This document shows positions 1 through 6,443 of a DNA stretch of 22,898 nt, piece after piece (the stretch's first letter is position 1; every line of letters starts with the position of its first letter). Under the pieces are notes generated by a model. The model did not search any database, was not told where the DNA came from, and saw only the letters and a program-made list of their open reading frames with translations. Source of the stretch: JAPLVB01 sp964353635 (lineage in GTDB: Archaea; Aenigmatarchaeota; Aenigmatarchaeia; QMZP01). A program made the position numbers and the translations under genes. The stretch is taken from NCBI GenBank assembly GCA_964353635.1, contig CAYGVS010000016.1, positions 1 to 22,898 of the forward strand, written 5' to 3'.

Positions 1-54
1 CCCTAATCCTGAGGCAGAACCTGTTATCAAAGCAACCTTCCCTTCAAGTTTCAT
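1..54 (-). other. SDR-like N-terminal segment (Rossmann TGxxxGxG motif), truncated by window edge
   Basis: The 18 codons from the in-frame ATG at 54 encode a near-consensus short-chain dehydrogenase start: a basic first strand, then TGSASGLG, which binds the NAD(P) dinucleotide in this superfamily. A weak AGGGG lies just upstream of that ATG, so it could once have been an independent start. In this sequence, however, the frame comes straight from the DUF460 domain. Only the first 18 residues are visible, so substrate and subfamily cannot be assigned. Confidence 0.6.
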
Positions 55-342
55 GTAGCCCCTTGCAGTCTCATGCTTCTCCTTCCTGGAGAATGATTCC
101 CCCGGCTCAATGAGCCTTGCCGAGAAGCTGGCTGCGACCCTCTCCACAGATTTCGGTATGGGGTTGATGTCGCTGGAGACTATTATGGGGTCACCAACAT
201 CCGAGATAATCCTGGACACATCTGATTTTCCAAGATGTTTCCCGCTCTTGAGCAGAAGGAGATTCCCGTCCAGGTCAAATACAGCAACCCCCGTTGTGGT
301 CCCGGGATCTATGCCAACAATAAGCGGCTTGCCTTCTCTCAT
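1..342 (-). CDS. DUF460 (COG2433-like) N-terminal domain running in frame into an SDR start; partial
   Basis: The ATG at 342 opens a reading frame that stays open to the window edge (114 codons seen). Residues 1-96 begin MREGKPLIVGIDPGTTTGVA and continue with a strand, SSDINPIPKSVERVA and a GESFSRKEK segment. This resembles the N-terminal RNase H/RuvC-like fold of archaeal DUF460 proteins, where the IDPGTTTG loop holds the first acidic residue. The biological role of that family is not established. From residue 97 the sequence becomes MKLEGKVALITGSASGLG, the textbook first strand and glycine-rich nucleotide loop of a short-chain dehydrogenase, in the same frame with no stop between. Family DUF460 proteins normally continue with a helical part and a second domain, so this junction is unexpected. 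It could be a natural fusion, a recombination scar or an assembly join. A TATA-like box at 366-374 (minus) fits a leaderless start. Confidence 0.7.
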   Translation of the reverse strand, partial: MREGKPLIVGIDPGTTTGVAVFDLDGNLLLLKSGKHLGKSDVSRIISDVGDPIIVSSDINPIPKSVERVAASFSARLIEPGESFSRKEKHETARGYMKLEGKVALITGSASGLG

Positions 343-379
343 TCAAGCTAAATTTAAATCACAGGTTTATATTTGAATC
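343..379. promoter_or_regulatory. Interlocked divergent promoters for the DUF460 gene and the 92-aa gene
   Basis: Only 37 nt separate two divergent start codons. A TTTAAA core at 353-358 lies 22-27 nt upstream of the plus-strand ATG at 380. On the minus strand AAATATAAA (366-374) lies 24-32 nt upstream of the ATG at 342. The two boxes point away from each other and their initiation zones cross, so both transcripts would be leaderless and the promoters could interfere. Confidence 0.55.
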
Positions 380-658
380 ATGAAATACCCGGATTCCGTC
401 CTGACTAAGAACAGGAAAGGCGAGACAGAGGTCCGGCTGCTGATAGACAAAGGCAAGTTCACAAGATATACTTATGTTTATCCTGACGGAACAAAGGCCG
501 AGGGCGGGAAGGTTAGCATAATACTCACCAATGAGAAAGGCGAGCAAACCCATTACTTCCTGATTCCCACGCAGGGTGGCAGATTTCTTGCAATAATCCC
601 AAAGGAAGAAAAAGAGAGCAGGAAAATCTGGGATGGAAATAAAGAGCTTGAAGTCTGA
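380..658 (+). CDS. Small uncharacterised protein, 92 aa
   Basis: A short basic protein that I do not recognise. It starts MKYPDSVLTKNRKGETEVRL and is rich in alternating hydrophobic and charged residues, consistent with a small beta-barrel or beta-sheet fold. There is no signal peptide, membrane segment or cysteine. The ATG at 380 is supported by a TATA-like box about 25 nt upstream. Codon use (AGG arginine, GAG/AAG) resembles the neighbouring core genes, arguing for a real resident gene. It is divergent from the DUF460 gene and convergent with aEF-2, with a perfect hairpin between the two 3' ends. No function can be assigned. Confidence 0.65.
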   Translation: MKYPDSVLTKNRKGETEVRLLIDKGKFTRYTYVYPDGTKAEGGKVSIILTNEKGEQTHYFLIPTQGGRFLAIIPKEEKESRKIWDGNKELEV

Positions 659-665
659 CCCTTAT

Positions 666-686
666 AGAAGGCGTCTGCCGCCTTCT
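666..686. terminator. Perfect 8-bp hairpin between convergent genes
   Basis: AGAAGGCG (666-673) and CGCCTTCT (679-686) form a perfect stem around the 5-nt loop TCTGC. The hairpin sits in the 39-nt gap between the stop codon of the 92-aa gene and the stop codon of aEF-2. It could serve both convergent transcripts as a processing or termination structure. There is no long T tract, so classical archaeal termination is not evident. Related GAAGGCG-type arms occur at 4325-4358 and 9728-9747. Confidence 0.45.
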
Positions 687-697
687 TTCCGTATAAT

Positions 698-2893
698 CTA
701 TTCCTCTTCCTCTTCTTCTTCCTTGACGTAAGTGAGGCCCTTCCTCTGCTTGATTTGGCTCACGACCTTTATCTCCAGCTCTCTCGGAAGCGGCTCGTAG
801 ACTATGTCTATGAGCCAGAAGAAGCCCTTGCCCCCGGTTGAGGACTTCAGCGTGGAATTGAAGCCGAACATCTCTGCGACAGGGAGCTTTGCCTTGATTA
901 TGGTTGTGCCCCTCTCCTCGTTCATCTCGATTATCTGCCCTCTCCTGTTGTTGATTTCCTTCATCGCGCCGCTCAGCTCCTCAGTGGGAACATCAATCCT
1001 TATGATTTGCTTTGGCTCATAGATGAATGCCTTTCCAGCAACCATTGCACCCCTTATGGCTTTTCGAATGGCCGGAATGACCTGGGCAGGGCCCCTGTGT
1101 ATCGCGTCCTCGTGGAGCTTGGCATCTACCAGCATAATCTTGGAGCCTGAGACAGGCTCCCTGGCAAGCGGGCCTTCGTCCATGGCCTCCTTGAAGGCTT
1201 CCTTCACCATCTCCATGATCTCCAGGATGGCATGCACTCCGTGCGTGGCATCAATGAGTATGTTCCTGTTGTAAATCATCTTGATCTTCCTGATCTCGTC
1301 CCTGTCCATACCATATTTGACCAGCGTTTCCAGGAGCCCCTGGTCCTTCTTCTTGATTTCAGTATCGCCAATCTCGCCCCGGATCATGGCATCATAGACC
1401 TCTTTTTCCAATGGACCCGCGATTATGTAGAACCTGTTGTGCTTGTTGGGAGACTTGCCTTCCACGGCCTCCGGGCATATGCTTTTCACACCTTCCCTGT
1501 ATATCACGATGGGAGGCGAGATGTCAACCTCTATCTCCTCATCCTTGAGCTTGTTCTCTATCTTGGCATTGATGTGCAGCTCTCCAAGCCCTGATACCAG
1601 GTACTCTCCTGTTTCTTCGTTAATCTTTATCTGCAGGGTCGGATCCTCCCTGCTAGTCTTCTTAAGGAACTCTATAAGCTTGGAAAGGTCCTTCGGGTGC
1701 TTGGGCTCTATAGCCTTGGTGACCACGGGCTCGAATATGTGCTTTATCGCCTCGAAGCCCACTATTTGGTTCTCGGGGTCGCATACAGTCTCACCTGAGG
1801 AGGCGTCCTTGAGGCCCACTATACCCACAATATTACCTGCGAGCACTTCGTCCATCTGGATTCGTTGGTTGCCTTTGTAGATGGAGACCTGCTGGACCCT
1901 TTCCGTCTTGAGCCTGTTCACAAGATAGACTTCCTGGCCCTTCACTATCTTTCCGGAGAAAATCCTGACAGTTGCCACGTAGCCTGCGTGCGGGTCAGGA
2001 TATATCTTGGTCACAACTCCGGCCAGTTTCCCGTCCGGGTTGCACATCATCATGCCCTTCCCTACTTCAGAATCCACATCACCTGGCCATATCTTGGGTA
2101 TCCTGTACTTCTGGGCGACCAGCGGGTTGGGAAGGTGCTGTATCACCATGTCAAGGACAACAGCGTGAAGAGGGGTTTTCTCGGAGAGCTCCTTCTCCAT
2201 CTCCTTCTCCGTCATCTCTATGACTTCCTTGAACGTCAGGTTTTTCTTATGCATCACGGGGATGGATATCGCCCACTTCTTGGTGGCGGAGCCGAAAGCG
2301 ACAGAGCCATTGTTCACGTTCACTATCCACTTATCTTTGTACTCGTCCTCTGCGAACTTCTGGATGAGCATGTTCACTTCAGTGATTATGTCCTTGAACC
2401 TCTCGAGCATCTGCTCTGGAGTGAGCTTGAGCTCCTTTATGAGCCTGTCAGTCTTGTTGATGAACAGTACGGGCCGCACCCTCTCTTTCAGGGCCTGCCT
2501 GATTACAGTCTCTGTCTGCGGCATTACCCCTTCCACAGCATCCGCCAGCACGACCACGCCGTCCACTGCCCTCATGGCCCTGGTGACGTCGCCCCCGAAG
2601 TCCACATGCCCTGGGGTGTCAATTAGATTAATCAGGTAGTCCTGGCCATGGTACTCATGGACCATTGAGGCGTTGGCAGAATAGATGGTGATTCCCCTCT
2701 CCTGCTCCTGCTTGTCGAAGTCCATCAAAAGCTGCTTCCCTGCCAGCTCCTGGGAAATCATCCCGGCCCCGGCAAGAAGGTTATCAGAGAATGTTGTTTT
2801 TCCGTGGTCAATATGCGCAACTATTCCTATGTTCCTGATGTGCTCAGGCTTATGCATGAGTTCCTTCACTGTCTGCGTAATCTCTTTTGCCAT
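698..2893 (-). CDS. fusA: Translation elongation factor aEF-2
   Basis: This ribosomal translocase GTPase moves tRNAs and mRNA after peptide bond formation. With the ATG at 2893 the product has 731 residues, the usual archaeal length. An in-frame ATG at 2905 would add four residues (MLVN) and is less likely. The GTPase domain is at the N-terminus: P-loop AHIDHGKTT near residues 26-34, then DTPGHVDF and NKTD. The diphthamide loop DAIHRGPAQVIP is intact, with the modifiable histidine near residue 599. The extreme C-terminus is unusual: after LTYVK it ends in seven glutamates. The gene is preceded by a strong TATA-like element and a dyad in the probable 5' leader. It lies downstream of the NuoC-like gene on the same strand, but has its own promoter, so it is probably transcribed alone. 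Confidence 0.97.
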   Translation of the reverse strand: MAKEITQTVKELMHKPEHIRNIGIVAHIDHGKTTFSDNLLAGAGMISQELAGKQLLMDFDKQEQERGITIYSANASMVHEYHGQDYLINLIDTPGHVDFGGDVTRAMRAVDGVVVLADAVEGVMPQTETVIRQALKERVRPVLFINKTDRLIKELKLTPEQMLERFKDIITEVNMLIQKFAEDEYKDKWIVNVNNGSVAFGSATKKWAISIPVMHKKNLTFKEVIEMTEKEMEKELSEKTPLHAVVLDMVIQHLPNPLVAQKYRIPKIWPGDVDSEVGKGMMMCNPDGKLAGVVTKIYPDPHAGYVATVRIFSGKIVKGQEVYLVNRLKTERVQQVSIYKGNQRIQMDEVLAGNIVGIVGLKDASSGETVCDPENQIVGFEAIKHIFEPVVTKAIEPKHPKDLSKLIEFLKKTSREDPTLQIKINEETGEYLVSGLGELHINAKIENKLKDEEIEVDISPPIVIYREGVKSICPEAVEGKSPNKHNRFYIIAGPLEKEVYDAMIRGEIGDTEIKKKDQGLLETLVKYGMDRDEIRKIKMIYNRNILIDATHGVHAILEIMEMVKEAFKEAMDEGPLAREPVSGSKIMLVDAKLHEDAIHRGPAQVIPAIRKAIRGAMVAGKAFIYEPKQIIRIDVPTEELSGAMKEINNRRGQIIEMNEERGTTIIKAKLPVAEMFGFNSTLKSSTGGKGFFWLIDIVYEPLPRELEIKVVSQIKQRKGLTYVKEEEEEEE

Positions 2894-2905
2894 ATTAACC
2901 AACAT

Positions 2906-2960
2906 CTGTCAATCGTCTAATTAGAACTGACAGTTAATATGAACCTCTGTATATATAAAT
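2906..2960 (-). promoter_or_regulatory. aEF-2 promoter and leader dyad
   Basis: On the minus strand a TATA-like run TTTATATATA covers about 2949-2959, over 50 nt upstream of the start codon at 2893, so this transcript should have a short leader. The leader region contains the inverted repeat CTGTCA (2906-2911) / TGACAG (2928-2933), enclosing the perfect palindrome TCTAATTAGA (2916-2925). The dyad starts near the expected transcription start, so it could be an operator or an mRNA hairpin. No Shine-Dalgarno sequence is visible before the ATG. Confidence 0.5.
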
Positions 2961-3374
2961 TTACCCCGTTGCAGCGGAGTCCTTTCTCAGCGGAGTCTTC
3001 GGGGAGCTCTCGTTTAGAAACAGCCCTTTCATGTTAGGGTGTTCCAGGACTTCTACGCCGAGCATCTCGGCTAGCTCCCTCTCGAACATGTTCGCGCCGG
3101 GATATATCCCGGTGACTGTTTTTATTTCTGGTTTGCTTTTAGGCAGGAGCACCCTTATGCTCACGTAATAGTCTTCAGAGAACACATGATAGATGACTTC
3201 TATGTTCTTCCCTACATCCACCCCGGAGATTGCGGAAACCCTTGTAAAGCCGTTCTTCTTGAGCTCCTCAAGGGCCATATGAAGGTTCCTGGCCTCCAAG
3301 CCTATCCAGGCCTCTGCTTTATCCTCTTTGAAGTCCTTTCCAATGGATTTGAGGTAGCTGGAGACGTCGGGCAT
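2961..3374 (-). CDS. NuoC/EchD-like 30-kDa subunit domain protein, stand-alone
   Basis: A 137-residue protein resembling the 30-kDa subunit (NuoC) of NADH:quinone oxidoreductase and the matching subunits of membrane hydrogenases (Complex1_30kDa family). The diagnostic part is MFERELAEMLGVEVLEHPN (residues 96-114), corresponding to the family's ERExxDLFGVxFxGHP signature, followed by GLFL and PLRKD (128-132). In the complexes this subunit packs against the NuoD-like large subunit on the hydrophilic arm. None of the partner genes is in this window. It is flanked by aEF-2 and eS1, which is unusual. A TATA-like box at 3397-3408 (minus) predicts a leaderless start at 3374. The family assignment is fairly sure; the function in isolation is unknown. 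Confidence 0.75.
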   Translation of the reverse strand: MPDVSSYLKSIGKDFKEDKAEAWIGLEARNLHMALEELKKNGFTRVSAISGVDVGKNIEVIYHVFSEDYYVSIRVLLPKSKPEIKTVTGIYPGANMFERELAEMLGVEVLEHPNMKGLFLNESSPKTPLRKDSAATG

Positions 3375-3396
3375 ATAGACTAATTATAAAGAAGTT

Positions 3397-3408
3397 AAAT
3401 TAAATATA
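3397..3408 (-). promoter_or_regulatory. TATA-like box of the NuoC-like gene
   Basis: CTATATTTAATT on the minus strand lies 23-34 nt upstream of the ATG at 3374, the spacing of a leaderless archaeal promoter. The rest of the 174-nt gap (3375-3548) is AT-rich and shows no convincing gene. It holds only a 20-codon fragment ending at a TAG near 3434. Confidence 0.45.
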
Positions 3409-3548
3409 GTATTCTAGTCTTTGGAGCTTTTCTACATATCAGCTGACTCTCTAATCTTTTTGTTATATTCGGTCTGCATTCTTTCGAGCAATTCATAATA
3501 CGACTCTAAAGTAAACCCTTAATATCAAAGAATTAAGTTTAAGAACAA

Positions 3549-4319
3549 CTACTTCGCCTCGGCCGGCGCCTTCACGACCTCTATCTTGGAGACCTCGCAG
3601 AAGCGCACTGGGTATATCTTGCTCCCGATCTTCCTTACCTCTTTCTGCAGGGAGCCCTCTATGACCTTCTTCAGCAGGTCATCCATTCCTGCCTTTTTGG
3701 CTGTGTCAGTTATGTGGCCGACCATGACCCTCCTGACCTTGTTCGATATCTCCGCGAAGGCGTTCCTGTTCAGTATGGCCACGGAGGTGACCTGTATCCT
3801 CCAGCCGTCCTTCGTGTCTATCGTGTCCACGCTCTCCACCTTCTGGTTCCTCTTCCTCACCATCCTGTAAAGGTATTCCCTTGTGGTGGCGTATCCGTTA
3901 AAGCGGGTGAAGGCGTTCTTGCCTGAGATGTCAGTTATCTTGAAGAAGACCTTCATGTAGTATTTCTGCGGCTGGCCGAGAAGCTCTGACACGCCGATCT
4001 CAAGGTTCCTGCCCACAAGAGTGGCAGGGTCAGTGGTCGGGGTCTCCGTAAGCTGCATCTCATTGAACATCCTTGGCGCCAAGATAACGAACCAGTCCTT
4101 GCCCTTCCATTTTTTTGAGGCCGCTTCTCTCTGCTGCTGTTGCTGCTGGGGCCTTATCTCCTGGGCAGGCCGCTTCTCCTGCTGCTGGCTTGAAGGCGTA
4201 CTTTGACTGGAGGCTCCTGCTGGTGTCTTCTCTGCATGCAGATTCTTTCCTTCCTCCGTCCGGCTTCCTTCCGTTTTCTCCTCTTTGGCTATCTGCTGTC
4301 CCATAATCAACCTCATCAT
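3549..4319 (-). CDS. rps3ae: 30S ribosomal protein eS1 (S3Ae) with a Q-rich N-terminal extension
   Basis: Small-subunit protein of the archaeal/eukaryotic eS1 family, which sits at the platform near the mRNA exit. The conserved core starts around residue 69 (KKWKGKDWFVILAPRMFNE) and continues with ETPTTDPATLVGR, the usual eS1 beginning, through RVMVGHITDTA to the C-terminus. The core length is normal, but the annotated start at 4319 adds about 68 low-complexity residues rich in Gln, Glu, Ser and Pro, including six consecutive Gln. There is no Met, GTG or TTG start near the core, so some extension must be translated. This extension lies wholly inside the 3' part of the upstream RecJ-like gene, read in another frame. 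The first ATG pair (4319, 4316) or the ATG at 4304 are possible starts. Confidence 0.9.
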   Translation of the reverse strand: MMRLIMGQQIAKEEKTEGSRTEEGKNLHAEKTPAGASSQSTPSSQQQEKRPAQEIRPQQQQQQREAASKKWKGKDWFVILAPRMFNEMQLTETPTTDPATLVGRNLEIGVSELLGQPQKYYMKVFFKITDISGKNAFTRFNGYATTREYLYRMVRKRNQKVESVDTIDTKDGWRIQVTSVAILNRNAFAEISNKVRRVMVGHITDTAKKAGMDDLLKKVIEGSLQKEVRKIGSKIYPVRFCEVSKIEVVKAPAEAK

Positions 4320-5841
4320 TGATTGAAGGCACCTTTTCTGAAGCTTCCGGGCGCCTTCTTTCCGGCGTATCTTCTTGTTGTGGCATGTTTATATTTATAT
4401 TGTTAACTGGAAGGACGGCTTTCCCCGGCTCAAGCAAGCCCTGCGCTTCAAGCATCTCCTCTATCTGTAAGATGAACTCCTCTTCAGCGCCTTTGGGTAT
4501 TGTAGCCCCTGCCGCTCCCTTGTGGCCTCCTCCCTCGCCGCCGAGCCTGGAAGCTGCAGCCGAGAGCAGGGCCTCCATGCTAAGCCCGCCCTCCACAAGC
4601 GAATCATGCGCCCTGGCGCTCACCTTGACCATCCCGTCATCCGCGTCAGCGAAAGCGATGACAGGCCTGTCCTCAGGCACGAAGCCGGATTTGCTGAGCA
4701 TTGAGGTCACATTGGAGATTATGTGCTCGGATATCATGCTGCCCCCGAAGATGCAGGTGCATCCCCTACCAGGCCTTATGGCGCGGCTGTTCCCGTTTAG
4801 CCATCTTAAGGCCTTGCCTACATCCTTCCTGTAGCTAGCAAGAATGGACCTGGCGTCCAGGAAAGCCTGGGGCGCAAGCATGCACATGGAGATGCCGACA
4901 TCGGGCTTCCCAAGCTTGCCGCAGGCGTTCAGTATGGTCGCGAACTCATGGGCATCCATGAACTCTTCCGGGTGCCCGGGAAGCTCATATACTTCGCCGA
5001 ATATCTCATGGGGATTCTCATGGTTCGCACCTATCCTTTCCCTGATTATGGCTGTGGCAAGCCTCTTCTGCTCTTCCTGCGTTAGGTCCGAAAGCGTCCT
5101 CCAGCCTTTCTCGCCCCTCAAAGGTATGGACAGCTCGTTTAGCATCTGAACGCTGCCGGACTCAGAGCCTGAGACTCCAGGTATGAACGGGTCTGTGCAG
5201 TATTCAAGCGCCTTGTGTATTGACCTTGTGCGCCTTCCCCATAGCCTTAAGCCCTGGTCAACTGAAAGCCTGCCTGCCTTTTTTGCATCCTTTATTATCT
5301 CCTTGTTGGCTCCCGCAAGGCCCCAGCTCCCTTCTATAGAACCTGCCTGGGAGTCGCCCAATGCCCCCACCACAGCCAGGTGGCTGAGGTCTGCATTTTC
5401 GGGGTTGAGCTCCTTTGCGAAGAAATATGCGACGCCTGCCCCGGAGAGGTTGTCGCTTATGCCGAAAAGCGCAGGGTTTATGTGGAACAGATTGCCTGAC
5501 TTCTGCGCTTTCCCCTTTACCTGATGGTGGTCGAGTATTATTACAGTGCTCCCTGAGAGGTGCTCCTGGATGCTTTCCGCATGGCCTGAGCCAAGGTCTG
5601 AGAATATCATAAGGGGATTCTTCTCCTTGCTGAGCTCCCTTATCTTATCCTCGCTCAGCTGCTTAATCACAGAAAGCCTGAAGGCTTTGCCTTCCCTGGC
5701 AAGGGCTGTTGAGAGTATGGACGCTGAGGACAGGCCGTCAGCATCATAGTGCGAGATTATCCTTATGGTCCCCCGGAAGCCTCTGACAGCAGCAGCTGAC
5801 CTTGACGCTTCGAAAACCATGGCCTGAAGCTTCTTCATCAT
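4060..5841 (-). CDS. Archaeal RecJ-like DHH/DHHA1 phosphoesterase (GAN-type)
   Basis: DHH-family single-strand exonuclease-like protein of 593 residues, related to archaeal RecJ homologues such as the GINS-associated nuclease. All DHH motifs are present: HYDADG (31-36), SDLGSGH with Asp82, LDHH (103-106) and GALGDSQ with Asp163. A DHHA1 domain follows, carrying the substrate-binding GGGHKGAAGA near residues 440-450. The gene normally adjoins an eS1 gene in archaea, as here. The domain ends near residue 465; a charged low-complexity tail of about 125 residues follows. The last 86 codons overlap the eS1 reading frame on the same strand in a different frame, and the tail reads through a TATA-like run. 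The tail may therefore be a read-through extension after loss of an earlier stop. Start: ATG 5841, or 5838. Confidence 0.92.
   Translation of the reverse strand: MMKKLQAMVFEASRSAAAVRGFRGTIRIISHYDADGLSSASILSTALAREGKAFRLSVIKQLSEDKIRELSKEKNPLMIFSDLGSGHAESIQEHLSGSTVIILDHHQVKGKAQKSGNLFHINPALFGISDNLSGAGVAYFFAKELNPENADLSHLAVVGALGDSQAGSIEGSWGLAGANKEIIKDAKKAGRLSVDQGLRLWGRRTRSIHKALEYCTDPFIPGVSGSESGSVQMLNELSIPLRGEKGWRTLSDLTQEEQKRLATAIIRERIGANHENPHEIFGEVYELPGHPEEFMDAHEFATILNACGKLGKPDVGISMCMLAPQAFLDARSILASYRKDVGKALRWLNGNSRAIRPGRGCTCIFGGSMISEHIISNVTSMLSKSGFVPEDRPVIAFADADDGMVKVSARAHDSLVEGGLSMEALLSAAASRLGGEGGGHKGAAGATIPKGAEEEFILQIEEMLEAQGLLEPGKAVLPVNNININMPQQEDTPERRRPEASEKVPSINDEVDYGTADSQRGENGRKPDGGRKESACREDTSRSLQSKYAFKPAAGEAACPGDKAPAATAAERSGLKKMEGQGLVRYLGAKDVQ
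4325..4358 (-). promoter_or_regulatory. Hairpin just upstream of the eS1 start
   Basis: On the minus strand GAAGGCGCC (4358-4350) can pair with GGTGCCTTC (4333-4325), nine pairs with one G-U wobble. The 16-nt loop contains the palindrome GAAGCTTC. It ends 5 nt before the eS1 start codon and lies within the coding sequence of the RecJ-like gene, so it could act on translation of eS1. The arms share the GAAGGCG/CGCCTTC core with hairpins at 666-686 and 9728-9747. Confidence 0.35.
4388..4400 (-). promoter_or_regulatory. TATA-like box for eS1 inside the RecJ-like gene
   Basis: The minus strand reads ATATAAATATAAA here while encoding Asn-Ile-Asn-Ile-Asn of the RecJ-like tail. Initiation about 27 nt downstream would give a leader of roughly 50 nt before the eS1 start at 4319. 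The run is far more AT-rich than its surroundings, which supports a promoter role. The eS1-frame stop TAA also lies inside it. Confidence 0.5.
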
Positions 5842-5929
5842 TGGGAAATCCTAGCAGTTAATTGGTATAGTTTAGTATACAGAATGGCGCACCTGACAAA
5901 TAGAACTATATCATCGCGCCCTTATATTG

Positions 5930-5941
5930 CGCATATATTTT
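5930..5941 (+). promoter_or_regulatory. TATA-like box of the ASCH-like gene
   Basis: CATATATTTTC lies 22-33 nt upstream of the ATG at 5963, matching a leaderless start and arguing against the TTG codon at 5927, which would overlap this box. Confidence 0.5.
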
Positions 5942-5962
5942 CTCACGTCAAATGCTTTCATC

Positions 5963-6421
5963 ATGGAGCACATCGCAATAATGAGGAAGTCCTGGGGTTT
6001 GACCAGGAAGATTCTTGAAGGCAGCAAGACAATCGAGTCAAGATGGTTCAAGTCCAGGCATCCTCCATGGGGCAGGATAAGGGAAGGCGAAACCGTCTAT
6101 TTCAAGGATTCTGGAGAGCCGGTTTCCATCAAAGCGGAAGTGGAAAAGGTTATCCAGCTTTCAGGACTTACTCCGGTTAAGGTAAGCGAAATCCTGGAAA
6201 AGTACGGTGGGGATGATGGAATCAAGGCTGCTGAAATTCCGCGGTTCTATGAGATGTTCAGGGACAGGAAATACTGCATGCTCATTTTCCTCAGGAATCC
6301 AATTAAGGTAGAGCCTTTCAAGATTGACAAGTCAGGCTTCGGTGCCATGTGCGCGTGGATTGTCACCGAAAGCGTTGAGAAAATGAAGAGCGATTCCAAA
6401 CAAAAACCAAAAGCCTTATAA
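5963..6421 (+). CDS. PUA/ASCH-like small RNA-binding-type protein
   Basis: A 152-residue protein starting MEHIAIMRKSWGLTRKILEG. The pattern of an early KILEGSKTIESRW, then a G-hydrophobic turn with VYFKDSGEPV and EVEKVIQ, is typical of the PUA-like ASCH superfamily, where the K-x-E-x-R region lines a nucleic-acid or nucleotide binding cleft. Some ASCH proteins are RNases or amidohydrolases, so the activity here is uncertain. The C-terminal part (FGAMCAWIV) would form the last strand; a lysine-rich tail ends it. An alternative TTG start at 5927 adds twelve residues but collides with the promoter. It is divergent from the RecJ-like gene and runs in the same direction as the thioredoxin-fold gene 22 nt downstream. 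Confidence 0.65.
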   Translation: MEHIAIMRKSWGLTRKILEGSKTIESRWFKSRHPPWGRIREGETVYFKDSGEPVSIKAEVEKVIQLSGLTPVKVSEILEKYGGDDGIKAAEIPRFYEMFRDRKYCMLIFLRNPIKVEPFKIDKSGFGAMCAWIVTESVEKMKSDSKQKPKAL

Positions 6422-6423
6422 AG
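6415..6423 (+). promoter_or_regulatory. TATA-like box overlapping the ASCH-like stop codon
   Basis: CTTATAAAG spans the TAA at 6419-6421 and lies 21-29 nt upstream of the ATG at 6444. The thioredoxin-fold gene can therefore start its own leaderless transcript from the end of its neighbour. Confidence 0.5.
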
Positions 6424-6443
6424 ATGTCTGATATAAATTTGGT

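Noticed and set aside
1865..2626. A 253-codon open frame antisense to aEF-2
   Set aside because: It mirrors the codon pattern of the certain aEF-2 gene on the other strand, and its translation is His/Leu/Pro-rich with no family resemblance. Other long frames on the same stretch are equally shadows.
2970..3001. Direct repeat AGCGGAGTC in the NuoC-like gene end
   Set aside because: Two 9-nt copies inside coding sequence, explained by similar codons and too short to infer mobility.
3430..3510. A short minus-strand stretch reading YYELLERMQTEYNKKIRESADM before a stop
   Set aside because: It looks protein-like, but it has no suitable start codon after an in-frame TAA upstream and is only about 26 codons, so a gene or a clear remnant cannot be supported.
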